Positions 1-8,127 of a stretch of 13,276 bases of DNA are shown here, one piece after another. Both the position numbers and the translations under genes were made by a program. Positions within the stretch are counted from its first letter, which is position 1; each line of letters opens with the position of its first letter. The notes under the pieces are model-generated. The model did not search any database, had not been told where the DNA came from, and saw only the letters and a list, made by a program, of their open reading frames with translations. The stretch is from Gammaproteobacteria bacterium (GTDB taxonomy: Bacteria > Pseudomonadota > Gammaproteobacteria > Enterobacterales > Alteromonadaceae): NCBI GenBank assembly GCA_027484495.1, contig JAIXSW010000128.1:1-13276 (forward strand), read 5' to 3'.

Positions 1-1023
1 GTGTTCTGGAAAATCATCTTTTTATTTTTTATGGTCACTATGGTCATTAACACGCGGCACAGAGTCGAAGTCGTGCTGTGGGCGGTGGCGATTGCCGGCA
101 GTCTGATCGGCTGTAACGAAGGGCTGAAGTACATTATTTCCGGCGCCGGTCATATTATTGTTGGGCCGCCGGGAACCCGGATCGGTGATCGCAATGACTT
201 AGCACTGGCGCTGAATATGCTGTTGCCGATCTGTTTCTTTCTCTATAACAGCACCAAACATCAGCTACTGAAAAAGATCATGCTCGGCGTTATTATCGCC
301 AACATCGTCTGTATTATCGGGTCATTCTCACGGGGTGGCTTTATCGGGCTTTGTATCGTGGCGTTCTTCTATTTCCTCAAAGGCAAGAACAAAGTCCTGA
401 TCCTGACCGGTAGTCTGGTTGTGGCCGCTGCCCTGCCAGCACTGATGCCGCAAAGCTGGTTTGACCGGATGAACACCATTGAAACGGCCACCGAAGATAT
501 GTCGTTTATTGGTCGGATCCAAGCGTGGAAACAAGCGGTACTGATGGCTAATGATCATCCGGTGCTGGGGGGTGGGTTTAAAGCCGGCCAGAACACCTAT
601 TTGTGGCGGTTGTATGAACCCGAATTTGAGAAGTTCGACCACATAGTCCAGACCTCCCACGTCAGCTTTCCTTTTGCCAAGGCTGCGCACAGTATCTATT
701 TTCAGGTATTAGGCGATTTGGGTTATTGTGGTCTGTTCATCTACCTGATGCTCCTGCTGGCGGCTTATCGTCATCTGGGGTATGCGGCAAGCCATGCCGG
801 CACTGACGAATGGTTGCGTAACGTCGCCAATAGCCTGAAGGTGTCGATGATCGTCTTTGCGGTCAGCGGCGCGTTACTCAGTCAGCCCTACTTCGATCTA
901 ACTTTTGTGATCATTGGTCTGTCAGTAGTGCTGTGCACTATGGCACGACAACAAGGTTCAGCACCAGCCAACGCCGACGCTTCAGTTGCGCCGGCATTGC
1001 AAACATTGCCAGGGAAGTCATAG
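1..1023 (+). CDS. O-antigen polymerase/ligase-like membrane protein, exosortase-A-associated type (5' partial)
   Basis: This is an integral inner-membrane protein of the WaaL/Wzy superfamily, which joins lipid-linked glycans to each other or to an acceptor on the periplasmic side. The 340 visible residues contain several hydrophobic segments, a GPPGTRIGDRNDLALALN stretch (about residues 55-72), an SRGG motif (110-113), a GRIQAW motif (171-176) followed by HPVLGGGF, and HSIYFQVLGDLG (230-241). This series closely matches the family described as probable O-glycosylation ligase, exosortase A system-associated (TIGR03097), recalled from memory. The frame is open at base 1. The protein appears to lack roughly the first 100 residues of that family, so the GTG at base 1 is probably an internal Val codon. 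The stop is 6 bases before the ATG of the next gene. Whether it acts as a polymerase or a ligase cannot be decided from sequence. Confidence 0.85.
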   Translation: MFWKIIFLFFMVTMVINTRHRVEVVLWAVAIAGSLIGCNEGLKYIISGAGHIIVGPPGTRIGDRNDLALALNMLLPICFFLYNSTKHQLLKKIMLGVIIANIVCIIGSFSRGGFIGLCIVAFFYFLKGKNKVLILTGSLVVAAALPALMPQSWFDRMNTIETATEDMSFIGRIQAWKQAVLMANDHPVLGGGFKAGQNTYLWRLYEPEFEKFDHIVQTSHVSFPFAKAAHSIYFQVLGDLGYCGLFIYLMLLLAAYRHLGYAASHAGTDEWLRNVANSLKVSMIVFAVSGALLSQPYFDLTFVIIGLSVVLCTMARQQGSAPANADASVAPALQTLPGKS

Positions 1024-1029
1024 GCTGTG

Positions 1030-2031
1030 ATGTTAAATCTCAATAAAGCGCAGCAAGCATGCAATAAACCCGCTGACAGCGGCTGTAGCTTCGCAGTGCT
1101 GAATTATCACCGGGTCATGCCGATCCATACCTTCTGGAATGAACAGGTACTGGATGTTGGTGTGTTTGAGCAACAATTGCTGCAGTTAAAACGTTTTTTC
1201 CGCGTATTGTCGCTGGAACAGGCGCTACAACTGGCATCGCAAGGCAAAGTGCCAGTCAATGCTGTCGTCATTACTATCGATGATGGTTTTGCCGATTGTT
1301 ATGACCACATCTTTCCGTTGCTGCAGCGTTATCAGTTACCGGCCACTTTTTTTTTTTTTTTTCAAGGTATACAACAGGGTTACTTGTGGGAGAACCAAAT
1401 TGCCAACGCGATTTTGCAGGCCCCCGCTGAAATCAGCACACTTCAGCTGCAGAACCTGACGTTTGCGACCGCCGATAAAACTGAGCGCCATCGTAGTATT
1501 GTTGCCATTACTGATCTGATTAAATATCACCCGATGGCACAACGAAACCAACTGATCGCGGATCTCATTGCTCAAACCGGTGTACCACAAATGCACCACG
1601 AATTTGTCACCGCAGAGCAACTCAAGCAAATGGCTGCAGCGGGTATGACAATTGGGGCGCATACCGTGCATCACCCAATCTTGTCGCTCGAATCAGCCGA
1701 GACTGCGCGCGCAGAAATTATCCAGAGTAAAGCGATCCTGGAACAGATATTGGCGCAGCCGGTGCACTATTTTGCGTACCCGAATGGTAAATTTGCCATC
1801 GATTTTTCTGACGAGCACGTTGCTCAGGTGCGGGACAGTGGTTTTGCTGCGGCGTTTTGCACGGATTGGGGTCAGGCCCGGCCGACACAGGAGTGTCGTT
1901 TCCGGCTGCGGCGTTTTACCCCCTGGGATCGCAATCCATGGTTTTTCAGTTTACGCCTGGCATTACATATAGTGGCTGAGCGCTACAGCATCAGATTTTT
2001 AAAGGAATGGGTAGGTACACATGGCAACTAA
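1030..2031 (+). CDS. Polysaccharide deacetylase (NodB-fold, CE4-like) interrupted by a 16-T tract
   Basis: This is a metal-dependent N- or O-deacetylase of the NodB-homology family, expected to remove acetyl groups from the exopolysaccharide or its precursors. Counting from ATG 1030 (333 residues), the three motifs are TIDDGF with Asp84-Asp85, HTVHHP with metal-binding His211 and His215, and YPNG (250-253). The N-terminal LNYHRV and the later LWENQ resemble deacetylases of exosortase-type loci. No signal peptide is visible. The conserved PATFF segment after motif 1 is encoded by 16 consecutive T, giving five Phe (107-111). The present length keeps the frame open. With 15 T translation would stop at the TGA at 1457-1459, and with 17 T at the TGA at 1428-1430, giving about 142 and 133 residues without motifs 2 and 3. 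ATG 1030 was chosen because an AGG lies 5 bases upstream; GTG 1027 is also possible. The end overlaps the next gene by 11 bases. Confidence 0.9.
   Translation: MLNLNKAQQACNKPADSGCSFAVLNYHRVMPIHTFWNEQVLDVGVFEQQLLQLKRFFRVLSLEQALQLASQGKVPVNAVVITIDDGFADCYDHIFPLLQRYQLPATFFFFFQGIQQGYLWENQIANAILQAPAEISTLQLQNLTFATADKTERHRSIVAITDLIKYHPMAQRNQLIADLIAQTGVPQMHHEFVTAEQLKQMAAAGMTIGAHTVHHPILSLESAETARAEIIQSKAILEQILAQPVHYFAYPNGKFAIDFSDEHVAQVRDSGFAAAFCTDWGQARPTQECRFRLRRFTPWDRNPWFFSLRLALHIVAERYSIRFLKEWVGTHGN
1347..1362 (+). repeat. Homopolymeric T16 tract in the deacetylase coding region (candidate phase-variation site)
   Basis: There are sixteen uninterrupted T between GGCCAC and CAAGG, read as the third base of an ACT codon plus five TTT codons. 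The next longest homopolymers I saw are A7 runs (for example near 3256, 4087, 4484 and 4590), so this tract stands out. Runs of this length are known to be prone to replication slippage, giving heritable on/off switching, and to RNA polymerase slippage, which can restore some in-frame message. They are also prone to sequencing and PCR errors, so the exact count may be uncertain. Confidence 0.9.
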
Positions 2032-3271
2032 TGCAGACAACAGACAACAGGTCAGCGCTGCAGAGCGGCAGACCTGTGCGATTTTAGTGCCGCAAGCAGA
2101 TTCATTAGGCGCCGTCGCAGTAGTTCGGTCACTGGGACAACACGGTTATCAGGTGCATGCCGCATCTGCCAAACCCGGTGCATTGGGCTGCTTGTCGGCC
2201 TTTGCCAGCTTTCATTATCAATGTCCGGCTTATGAAGATCCGGCCTACCTCAGCTGGTTACGGGCACTGATCCAGAGTGCAAATATCCGCGCCATTATTC
2301 CCAGTGAAGGATTTCTGCTGGCGGTGCGCGATTGTTTTGCCGAGTTCAGCCCGCTGATGGCCATTCCGCAGGATGCAGAGCTGGTGTACGGTTGTTTATC
2401 AAAAGTGTTTGTCTTTAATCAGTTTTTACAATCAGCTGATGCACAGTTGCATGCGCATATCTCCCGCACTGCCGTACTGGATAATCACAGCGACTTTGAC
2501 GCCGTTGATTTTACCGGCTGGCGTCTGCCTTACTTTGTGAAGGGCGACGGTTATTACGCCCGCAGCGGTGATCAGGCGCTGGTGCGTAAAGTCGGTCAGG
2601 CACAGGACGCGCGCCAGGCGGTCAGCGATGCTTTTGCCAGTTACCATAAAGTGCTGTTACAGGACTGCAGTCAGGGCGTTAAAGCCACTGTCAATCTGCT
2701 GATGCAGGATGGCCAGATCCTGGCGGAATCGATGGCGGTAGCCAGCCACGAAAATCCGCATACCGGTGGTCTGACGTCGTTACGTGAAAGCTGGTGGTTT
2801 GAACCTATGTATCAGGATGCGGTACATCGCTTAAAAGCACTGCAATGGAACGGTCCGGCGATGGTCGAATATAAATGGCATCAGCAAAGTCAGACCTTTG
2901 ATTTTATTGAACTGAACTCACGTTACTGGGCGGCGTTGAATCTGGATATTCATGCCGGCATTCACTTTCCGGCGATCCAAATGGATTATTTCCTGTTTGG
3001 CGTCAAACCTGCGCAGCCGGTGCGGTTAACAACGAAGATCCGGGTTCGCCACGCGTTCCCGGCAGACTTTGGTTATTTACTGTCCAAACTAAAAGACCCG
3101 CAAGTGGCTGCGTACCGCAAGCTCAAAAGCCTGCTGGGCTTTTTCCTGTATTTTCTGCACCCGGCGATCAAATCAGATTTAAATTATCCGGGTGACCGAC
3201 GACTGGCGTTGCTGAACACCAAGTCTTTTCTGATGGAACTGGCACAATCATGTCTAAAAAAATTAAGCTGA
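2021..3271 (+). CDS. ATP-grasp domain protein (putative carboxylate-amine/thiol ligase)
   Basis: ATP-grasp enzymes activate a carboxylate as an acyl-phosphate and couple it to an amine, thiol or similar nucleophile. The 416 residues show an N-terminal Rossmann-like domain (about 18-120, starting CAILVPQADSLGAVAVVRSL), then the ATP-grasp fold with a nucleotide-binding FVKGDG (Lys174) and the metal-binding strands MVEYKW (Glu283) and FIELNSRYW (Glu297, Asn299). The C-terminal region (about 330-416) is basic and partly hydrophobic (GFFLYFLHP), perhaps a membrane-associating tail. The gene overlaps the upstream deacetylase by 11 bases and the downstream one by 22, so all three are probably co-translated. 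ATP-grasp proteins of this kind occur in exopolysaccharide clusters, but the substrate is unknown. A plausible but unproven role is attaching an amino acid or other acyl group to a free amine exposed by deacetylation. Confidence 0.85.
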   Translation: MATNADNRQQVSAAERQTCAILVPQADSLGAVAVVRSLGQHGYQVHAASAKPGALGCLSAFASFHYQCPAYEDPAYLSWLRALIQSANIRAIIPSEGFLLAVRDCFAEFSPLMAIPQDAELVYGCLSKVFVFNQFLQSADAQLHAHISRTAVLDNHSDFDAVDFTGWRLPYFVKGDGYYARSGDQALVRKVGQAQDARQAVSDAFASYHKVLLQDCSQGVKATVNLLMQDGQILAESMAVASHENPHTGGLTSLRESWWFEPMYQDAVHRLKALQWNGPAMVEYKWHQQSQTFDFIELNSRYWAALNLDIHAGIHFPAIQMDYFLFGVKPAQPVRLTTKIRVRHAFPADFGYLLSKLKDPQVAAYRKLKSLLGFFLYFLHPAIKSDLNYPGDRRLALLNTKSFLMELAQSCLKKLS

Positions 3272-4263
3272 TATTCTTATGGCTGGCACGGACTTTAGGT
3301 GTTTTTGCCCTTTGCCATTACCTATATCGTTTTCACGTACGGGTGTTGTGTTATCACGGTTTTGCCTATCTGGATGAACACCAGTTCCGGCCAAAACTGT
3401 TTATGCGACCGGACACTTTTGCCGCGCGGCTGAATTATCTGGCGCGCAGCCAGTATCGGATCGTGTCGCTGTCTGAGGCACTGGCCAATCCACAGCGTGA
3501 GCGCCAACTGGTACTGACGATGGACGATGGCTGGTCTGGCACTGCTGAGTTGGTTGGACAGACGTTGCAACAACACCAGTTCCCGCTGATGTTGTATGTC
3601 ACCAGCTATTATGCCGATAAGCAGATCCCAGTTCTGAACGTTGCTGTGTCGTATTTATTATGGAAAACCCGCCAGAATAGTCTGAGTCTCGCGCTGCCGG
3701 AGCAACCGGTATTTAACGCGGAATTGCCGGCTGCCCGGCCTGCCGAGTTAGTCCGGCAAATCTGTCAGCAACTTGATGCATTGCCCGATGTTGCACAACG
3801 CAGCGCCGCTTTATATCAACTGGCCGAACAGCTGGGTGTCAGCCTGGTGCATGACGGCAAAGCGCTGTTCCGACTGCTGAACAACGATGAACTGACGAAT
3901 TTACAGCGCGCCAACGTCGAACTGCAATTACACACCCATCGCCACTGCAGCCCACTCGACAGCACGGCGTTTGCCGATGAAATCAGCCAGAACCGCAGCT
4001 GGTTAGCACAATTCACGCCGCCACAGCAGCTGGTGCATTTCTGTTATCCCAGTGGTGAGTATCAGGCCGAACATTTACCACTGTTGCAAAAAAATGGTCT
4101 GCAAACCGCTACCACAACCCACATTGGCTTACATCAGCCGGGCTCAGATCCGCTGCAAATCCGCCGCGTGCTGGATGGCGAAGATGTGCATTGGTTAGAA
4201 CTGGAAGCGGAGTTGTCCGGTTTTAGTGCTTTATTACGACGTTTGCTCGGAGTCAGTGCCTGA
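3250..4263 (+). CDS. Membrane-anchored polysaccharide deacetylase (NodB-fold), second copy
   Basis: This is a 337-residue deacetylase of the same superfamily as the gene at 1030 but clearly divergent from it. A hydrophobic N-terminal segment (about residues 6-27, LIFLWLARTLGVFALCHYLY) after a basic MSKKIK start suggests a signal anchor. It is followed by VLCYHGF, the catalytic TMDDGW (Asp92-Asp93), LHTHRH with metal-binding His228 and His232, and FCYPSGEY (264-271). All three NodB motifs are therefore present. A region of about 100 residues between motifs 1 and 2 is longer than in minimal NodB domains. The ATG lies inside the ATP-grasp gene (22-base overlap), and the stop shares one base with the next start (TGATG). 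If the anchor is real, the catalytic domain faces the periplasm, unlike the first deacetylase, which shows no export signal. Confidence 0.87.
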   Translation: MSKKIKLIFLWLARTLGVFALCHYLYRFHVRVLCYHGFAYLDEHQFRPKLFMRPDTFAARLNYLARSQYRIVSLSEALANPQRERQLVLTMDDGWSGTAELVGQTLQQHQFPLMLYVTSYYADKQIPVLNVAVSYLLWKTRQNSLSLALPEQPVFNAELPAARPAELVRQICQQLDALPDVAQRSAALYQLAEQLGVSLVHDGKALFRLLNNDELTNLQRANVELQLHTHRHCSPLDSTAFADEISQNRSWLAQFTPPQQLVHFCYPSGEYQAEHLPLLQKNGLQTATTTHIGLHQPGSDPLQIRRVLDGEDVHWLELEAELSGFSALLRRLLGVSA

Positions 4264-5480
4264 TGGCTGCCAATTCTGTCCTGCTGATTGCTTTTGAAAT
4301 GCCGCCGGCCCGCAGTGCCGGTGTTCAGCGACCCTATCGCTTTGCTGAGTATCTGCTGGAACTGGGCTGGGATCCGTATATCCTGACCGCAACATCAGAT
4401 GTATATCAGCGCTTTGACCATGATTTGCAGGTGCCGGCCGCGCTGGCTGACCGTATTTACCGGGCAAAGGCCAGCGATATCAGTAAAAAAATTGCCATTG
4501 CCGGGCGCTCGCCCGACATCCTCGCGGTACCGGATCGGTTCTGGCCCTGGTATTTTCCGGCCGTCCAGCTTGGCAATCGCCTGATCCGAGAAAAAAATAT
4601 CCAACTGTTGTGGTCCACTTATCCGGTGATGACCTCGCATCTGATTGGTCGCAAACTCAGCCTGCAGCATCAGCTGCCTTGGGTCGCGGATTTTCGCGAT
4701 CCGCTGCAATGTCATTACAATCCGGCCTATCAGCACTTTAATGCCATCCAGCGCTATCTGGAACATAAAGTGATGCGGCAGGCCAGTAAAGTGGTGACAA
4801 CTTGCGAAGCCGCGGCGCAATTATATCGCCGGATCTATCCAATGCTGCCGCCGGATAAATTCAACGTCATTGAAAACGGCTATGTCCCTGCGCAATTGCC
4901 AGAGTCCACCAGACCTGACAAGTTCACGCTGCTGTACAGTGGCGCGTTGTATGGCAATGGCCGTGATGTCAGCCCGCTGTTTCAGGCGATCAGCGATCTG
5001 AAGCAACAAAGCGTGATTGGTGGCCATAACTTTGTACTGAAGTTTCGTGGCAGCGCCAAGGCAGAGAAGTTTGCCAGCGAACTGCAGCGTTTTGGCATCA
5101 GCGAGCTGGTCGAATTTTTACCGGCAGTCCCTTTCGCTGACGCGCAGGCGGAGATGATGAGCTCATCAGCCAACCTGTTGATCCAGGACGAAATCTTTAA
5201 CTATCAAGTGCCGGGTAAATTATACGACTACGTGCAGTCGGCAAAACCACTGCTGGCGATTTGCCCGCCGGACAGCGCCACTGCGGACGTCTGCCGCCGC
5301 GTACCGGATTGTCTGCGGGTTTGGCAAAGCACTGAAATCAAAAGCGCTTTGCAACAATTAATCAGCCGGCCGCCAGCAGACACAACACCAGTGCCTGATA
5401 GCTTCAGCCGGTTTCAGGGGGCGGTGCAACTCGCTGCATTACTGACGCAACTGTCATCTCAAACAGCACAACGGAACTGA
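4263..5480 (+). CDS. GT-B fold glycosyltransferase (GT4-like)
   Basis: This is a predicted cytoplasmic glycosyltransferase that adds a sugar from a nucleotide-sugar donor to the lipid-linked repeat unit. The 405 residues show the two-domain GT-B pattern. The N-terminal domain begins VLLIAFEMPPARSAGVQRPYRF with the Gly/Gln-rich donor-side loop (about 20-26) and includes WVADFRDPL (140-148). The C-terminal domain starts near VIENGYVP (203-210) and includes LLYSGALYGNGRD (223-235) and VPGKLYDYVQSAKPLLAI (316-333), equivalent to the nucleotide-sugar-binding region of GT4 enzymes. The arrangement resembles glycosyltransferases of exopolysaccharide clusters whose N-terminal half is GT4-like. Donor and linkage cannot be inferred. 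The start overlaps the preceding stop by one base, and one base separates its stop from the flippase start. Confidence 0.85.
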   Translation: MAANSVLLIAFEMPPARSAGVQRPYRFAEYLLELGWDPYILTATSDVYQRFDHDLQVPAALADRIYRAKASDISKKIAIAGRSPDILAVPDRFWPWYFPAVQLGNRLIREKNIQLLWSTYPVMTSHLIGRKLSLQHQLPWVADFRDPLQCHYNPAYQHFNAIQRYLEHKVMRQASKVVTTCEAAAQLYRRIYPMLPPDKFNVIENGYVPAQLPESTRPDKFTLLYSGALYGNGRDVSPLFQAISDLKQQSVIGGHNFVLKFRGSAKAEKFASELQRFGISELVEFLPAVPFADAQAEMMSSSANLLIQDEIFNYQVPGKLYDYVQSAKPLLAICPPDSATADVCRRVPDCLRVWQSTEIKSALQQLISRPPADTTPVPDSFSRFQGAVQLAALLTQLSSQTAQRN

Positions 5481-5481
5481 C

Positions 5482-6981
5482 GTGGACCAGCTAAAAAATA
5501 AAACACTGAAAGGCTTGATGTACCTCGGCATGGGCAAAGGTGCGGCAAAGCTGATTTCCTTTATCAATACGCTGATCCTGGCCCGTTTACTGACCCCGGA
5601 AGATTACGGTCTGATGGCTATCGTCATGGTGATCGTCGGCTTTATTGGCTTTTTTAACGAAATTGGCCTGGGGGCTGCGATTAAACACCGCGCCGAGATC
5701 AGCGCGCAGGAACTCAACGGTGCTTTTTGTCTGGCTGTGCTGATTAGCTCTGCCTTATATGGCGCACTTTATTTGGCCAGCCCCTGGCTGGCTGATTATT
5801 TTGGTTATGCTGAACTGGCCGGTATGCTGGCAGTGGTCAGTCTGACCTTCATCATCGGTGCACTGTCGACTGTACCGGATGCATTGCTGGCTCGCGAGAT
5901 GCGATTTAAAGTCTATGCCGGTATTGAGTTTGCGATGATCCTGCTGCAATGCGTGGTGACATTGGTGCTGGCCTGGCTTGGATTTAAAGCTTGGTCCCTG
6001 GTCTGGGGCTTTATCGCAGCACAGAGCTTTCGTTCCATTTGTCTGTTTCTCAGCAGTAGCTGGTTACCGAGCCGGATCGGTGACATGCGTGCAGCCATGG
6101 GCCTGATGAAATTTGGCGCCGCGGTGACCTATTCCCGCATTACCTGGTATCTGTACAACAGCGCCAAAACTCCGATCATCACCAAAGTGCTGGGGGCCAG
6201 CGCGATGGGTGTTTATTCGATGGCGTCTACGCTGGCAACTTTGCCGACACAATACATCACCAGCCTGGTGATCCAGACATCTGTGCCTTTATTCGCCCGC
6301 ATGCAAAAAGAGCCGGAACGCTTAGACAATGCCCTGCGCCGGTTAACGTCAGGCATCGCGTTGCTGTCGTTTCCGATTTTTCTCGGCATGGGCCTGTCGG
6401 CGGCAGAATTGGTGCCGGTCGTGCTTGGCGACAACTGGCTCGAAGCGGTGCCGATTTTACAGGTACTTTGTGTGATAGGTTTAGTGAAGTCAGTCGACCC
6501 GTTGATCACGCAGGCATTTTTCTCGATTGGCAAACCGAGTATTACCGCCAGCTACACCACGTTATGCGCGGTCACTATTCCACTGAGTGTTTACATTGGT
6601 GTGGTCAATGGCGGTCTGATGGGTGCTGCCTACGCGCTGCTGATCTCATATCCGCTGTCATCGGTGTATTTGTTTGTGCAAGCGCGCCGCCATCTGCATT
6701 TCTCGTTACGTCGCTACTTTAAAGCGCTGCAAACACCGCTGGAAGCGGCATTGTTTATGTGTGCAGCGGTCTGGCTGACGGCATGGTTTTGTTACCAGCA
6801 GTTGCAACTGACAGCGGTCGCAGTGTTACTGGTCAAAGTCGTCACCGGCGTGCTGAGTTATGGTGTTTACCTGATTTATGTGCGCAAGGACGGACTGCGC
6901 GATTGCCACGAAGTGTTGCTGGAATTGGGGATTAAAGCGGAAAAACTCAAACGGTGGCCATTCAGCCGGCTCGCTGATTAA
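5482..6981 (+). CDS. Wzx-like polysaccharide flippase (MOP/MATE superfamily)
   Basis: This is a polytopic inner-membrane protein expected to flip the undecaprenyl-linked repeat unit to the periplasmic face. Its 499 residues are mostly hydrophobic and consistent with about 12-14 membrane segments. The N-terminus has the typical GKGAAKLISFINTLILARLL followed by LTPEDYGLMAIVMV and FFNEIGLGAAI, a signature of the WzxC/PST branch (Polysacc_synt-type). Length is normal for the family. The GTG start was chosen because it lies one base after the glycosyltransferase stop, with an ACGGA sequence about 6 bases upstream. The basic C-terminus (EKLKRWPFSR) is probably cytoplasmic. It is the last gene of the operon and ends 38 bases before the convergent gene at 7020. 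I see no convincing rho-independent terminator in that gap. Confidence 0.9.
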   Translation: MDQLKNKTLKGLMYLGMGKGAAKLISFINTLILARLLTPEDYGLMAIVMVIVGFIGFFNEIGLGAAIKHRAEISAQELNGAFCLAVLISSALYGALYLASPWLADYFGYAELAGMLAVVSLTFIIGALSTVPDALLAREMRFKVYAGIEFAMILLQCVVTLVLAWLGFKAWSLVWGFIAAQSFRSICLFLSSSWLPSRIGDMRAAMGLMKFGAAVTYSRITWYLYNSAKTPIITKVLGASAMGVYSMASTLATLPTQYITSLVIQTSVPLFARMQKEPERLDNALRRLTSGIALLSFPIFLGMGLSAAELVPVVLGDNWLEAVPILQVLCVIGLVKSVDPLITQAFFSIGKPSITASYTTLCAVTIPLSVYIGVVNGGLMGAAYALLISYPLSSVYLFVQARRHLHFSLRRYFKALQTPLEAALFMCAAVWLTAWFCYQQLQLTAVAVLLVKVVTGVLSYGVYLIYVRKDGLRDCHEVLLELGIKAEKLKRWPFSRLAD

Positions 6982-7019
6982 ACGAGCCGCTGTCGCGAAA
7001 CCGGCGGCGCCTGCTGTTG

Positions 7020-8105
7020 TTACAATGGCGGCAGGCGGAAGATGCCGAACTGGCCACTGTGGCAATTCACTGGCGAAAACAGCAACTGCCCCGCCGGGCT
7101 GGTGCCTTGCGCAATATACAACATGCCATATTTACTGACGCCAGGCATTGCTCTGTATTGATAATCCTGTGCATAGATTTGCTGCCATTCACCTGCCGGG
7201 CTGCGATACCATAACGCGCTTTGCTCGGGCGTGTCCTGCAGGCGGCCCGGTTCATAGGTCGTGGTCAGCACAGCGCCGCCATTATCCAGTGAACTGACGG
7301 CGTACGCCGGATTGCCGATGGTACAGCATTGTGTCCTGCTGGCCGTGGCAAAATCCCAGCGCCAGATATAGTTAACTGCATCCGCCGGCGCATCTTTGCC
7401 GGCATCCATCCCCCATTCCATGCCGGTTTCATCAAACAATAATCCGGTGGCCCGCCAGGTCTGATCGCCACCGGCAAATTTGTGGACGCTGGCAAAGCCG
7501 TCGTCGGTGTAATAAAACGCAGATTCTGCATCATTATCACCAGTAGTGATCCACAGACGTTGCCGGAATGGGTCATAGACAATGGCGTGGATATGCTTGA
7601 TTTGCTGACGATTGAACTGCCAGCAAACCCGGGCGGTGTTGTGAGCAGGGTCTATGCAAATGATCCGTACATCTCGGCTATGGTTATTCAGATATTCACC
7701 GAAATATACCAATCCCGACTGAGGGTCGACCGCCATGCCATTGCGTAGCGGCGGTGCAAAACGCCCCAGCTCGCTGACCAAAGGCACCGCAGATCTGGCC
7801 TTTTCTGCCGGTTTACACAGATAAATCCGGTCATAGACCATGACAATGGTGCCATCCGGCGTCTGCGTCAGATGACTAAGTCCGGGTGCTGGCCGCAAGC
7901 GCCGGTACAGGCTGCTGCGCGCTATTTTATCTTTCAGCAGGCCAATGAAGCCGGCCTTTGCCGGTGGTAACTGACAGATTTTGCGCCAGAGCCCGGTGTT
8001 ATAGTCAAACTGAAACACCGTATGATCCCGCGAGCACAAGCAGTAATCCGCCGTGCTGAAGTGCACCACCATGTCGGACATAAGTAACTGAGCCTGCAGC
8101 GCCAT
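7020..8105 (-). CDS. Beta-propeller-like protein of unknown function
   Basis: I cannot assign a reaction. The 361 residues have recurring strand patterns rich in Asp, Gly and Trp, typical of BNR/WD-like beta-propellers: FQFDYNTGLW (31-40), LTQTPDGTIVMVYDRIYLC (79-97), MAVDPQSGLVYFGEY (124-138), HAIVYDPFRQRLWITTGDND (173-192) and YYTDDGF (198-204). No signal peptide or membrane segment is apparent, so the product may be cytoplasmic. ATG 8105 was chosen over ATG 8111 because an AAAGGA (8112-8117) lies 6 bases upstream of the former and directly abuts the latter. It follows the FemAB-like gene by 22 bases on the same strand, so the two are probably co-transcribed. Similar propeller proteins occur near surface-polysaccharide genes, which suggests, without proof, a role in glycan binding or modification. 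Confidence 0.8.
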   Translation of the reverse strand: MALQAQLLMSDMVVHFSTADYCLCSRDHTVFQFDYNTGLWRKICQLPPAKAGFIGLLKDKIARSSLYRRLRPAPGLSHLTQTPDGTIVMVYDRIYLCKPAEKARSAVPLVSELGRFAPPLRNGMAVDPQSGLVYFGEYLNNHSRDVRIICIDPAHNTARVCWQFNRQQIKHIHAIVYDPFRQRLWITTGDNDAESAFYYTDDGFASVHKFAGGDQTWRATGLLFDETGMEWGMDAGKDAPADAVNYIWRWDFATASRTQCCTIGNPAYAVSSLDNGGAVLTTTYEPGRLQDTPEQSALWYRSPAGEWQQIYAQDYQYRAMPGVSKYGMLYIAQGTSPAGQLLFSPVNCHSGQFGIFRLPPL

Positions 8106-8111
8106 AGTCAT

Positions 8112-8117
8112 TCCTTT
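8112..8117 (-). promoter_or_regulatory. Ribosome binding site deciding the start of the beta-propeller gene
   Basis: On the minus strand AAAGGA is followed immediately by ATGACTATG. The first ATG has no spacer; the second, at 8105, has a normal 6-base spacer, so the second is the likelier start. Confidence 0.55.
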
Positions 8118-8127
8118 GTAAGTGCTG

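Noticed and set aside
1336..1674. Antisense open frame crossing the T16 tract (poly-Lys in translation)
   Set aside because: It is a shadow of the deacetylase gene with no ribosome binding site or recognisable domain.
3250..4600. Several A7 runs (near 3256, 4087, 4484 and 4590) as extra slippage sites
   Set aside because: A7 tracts are common enough by chance and much shorter than the T16 run; Lys-rich codons explain them.
6982..7019. Possible terminator hairpin (GCCGC...GCGGC) after the flippase gene
   Set aside because: Only five base pairs before a mismatch and no U-tract; not distinguishable from chance in GC-rich sequence.
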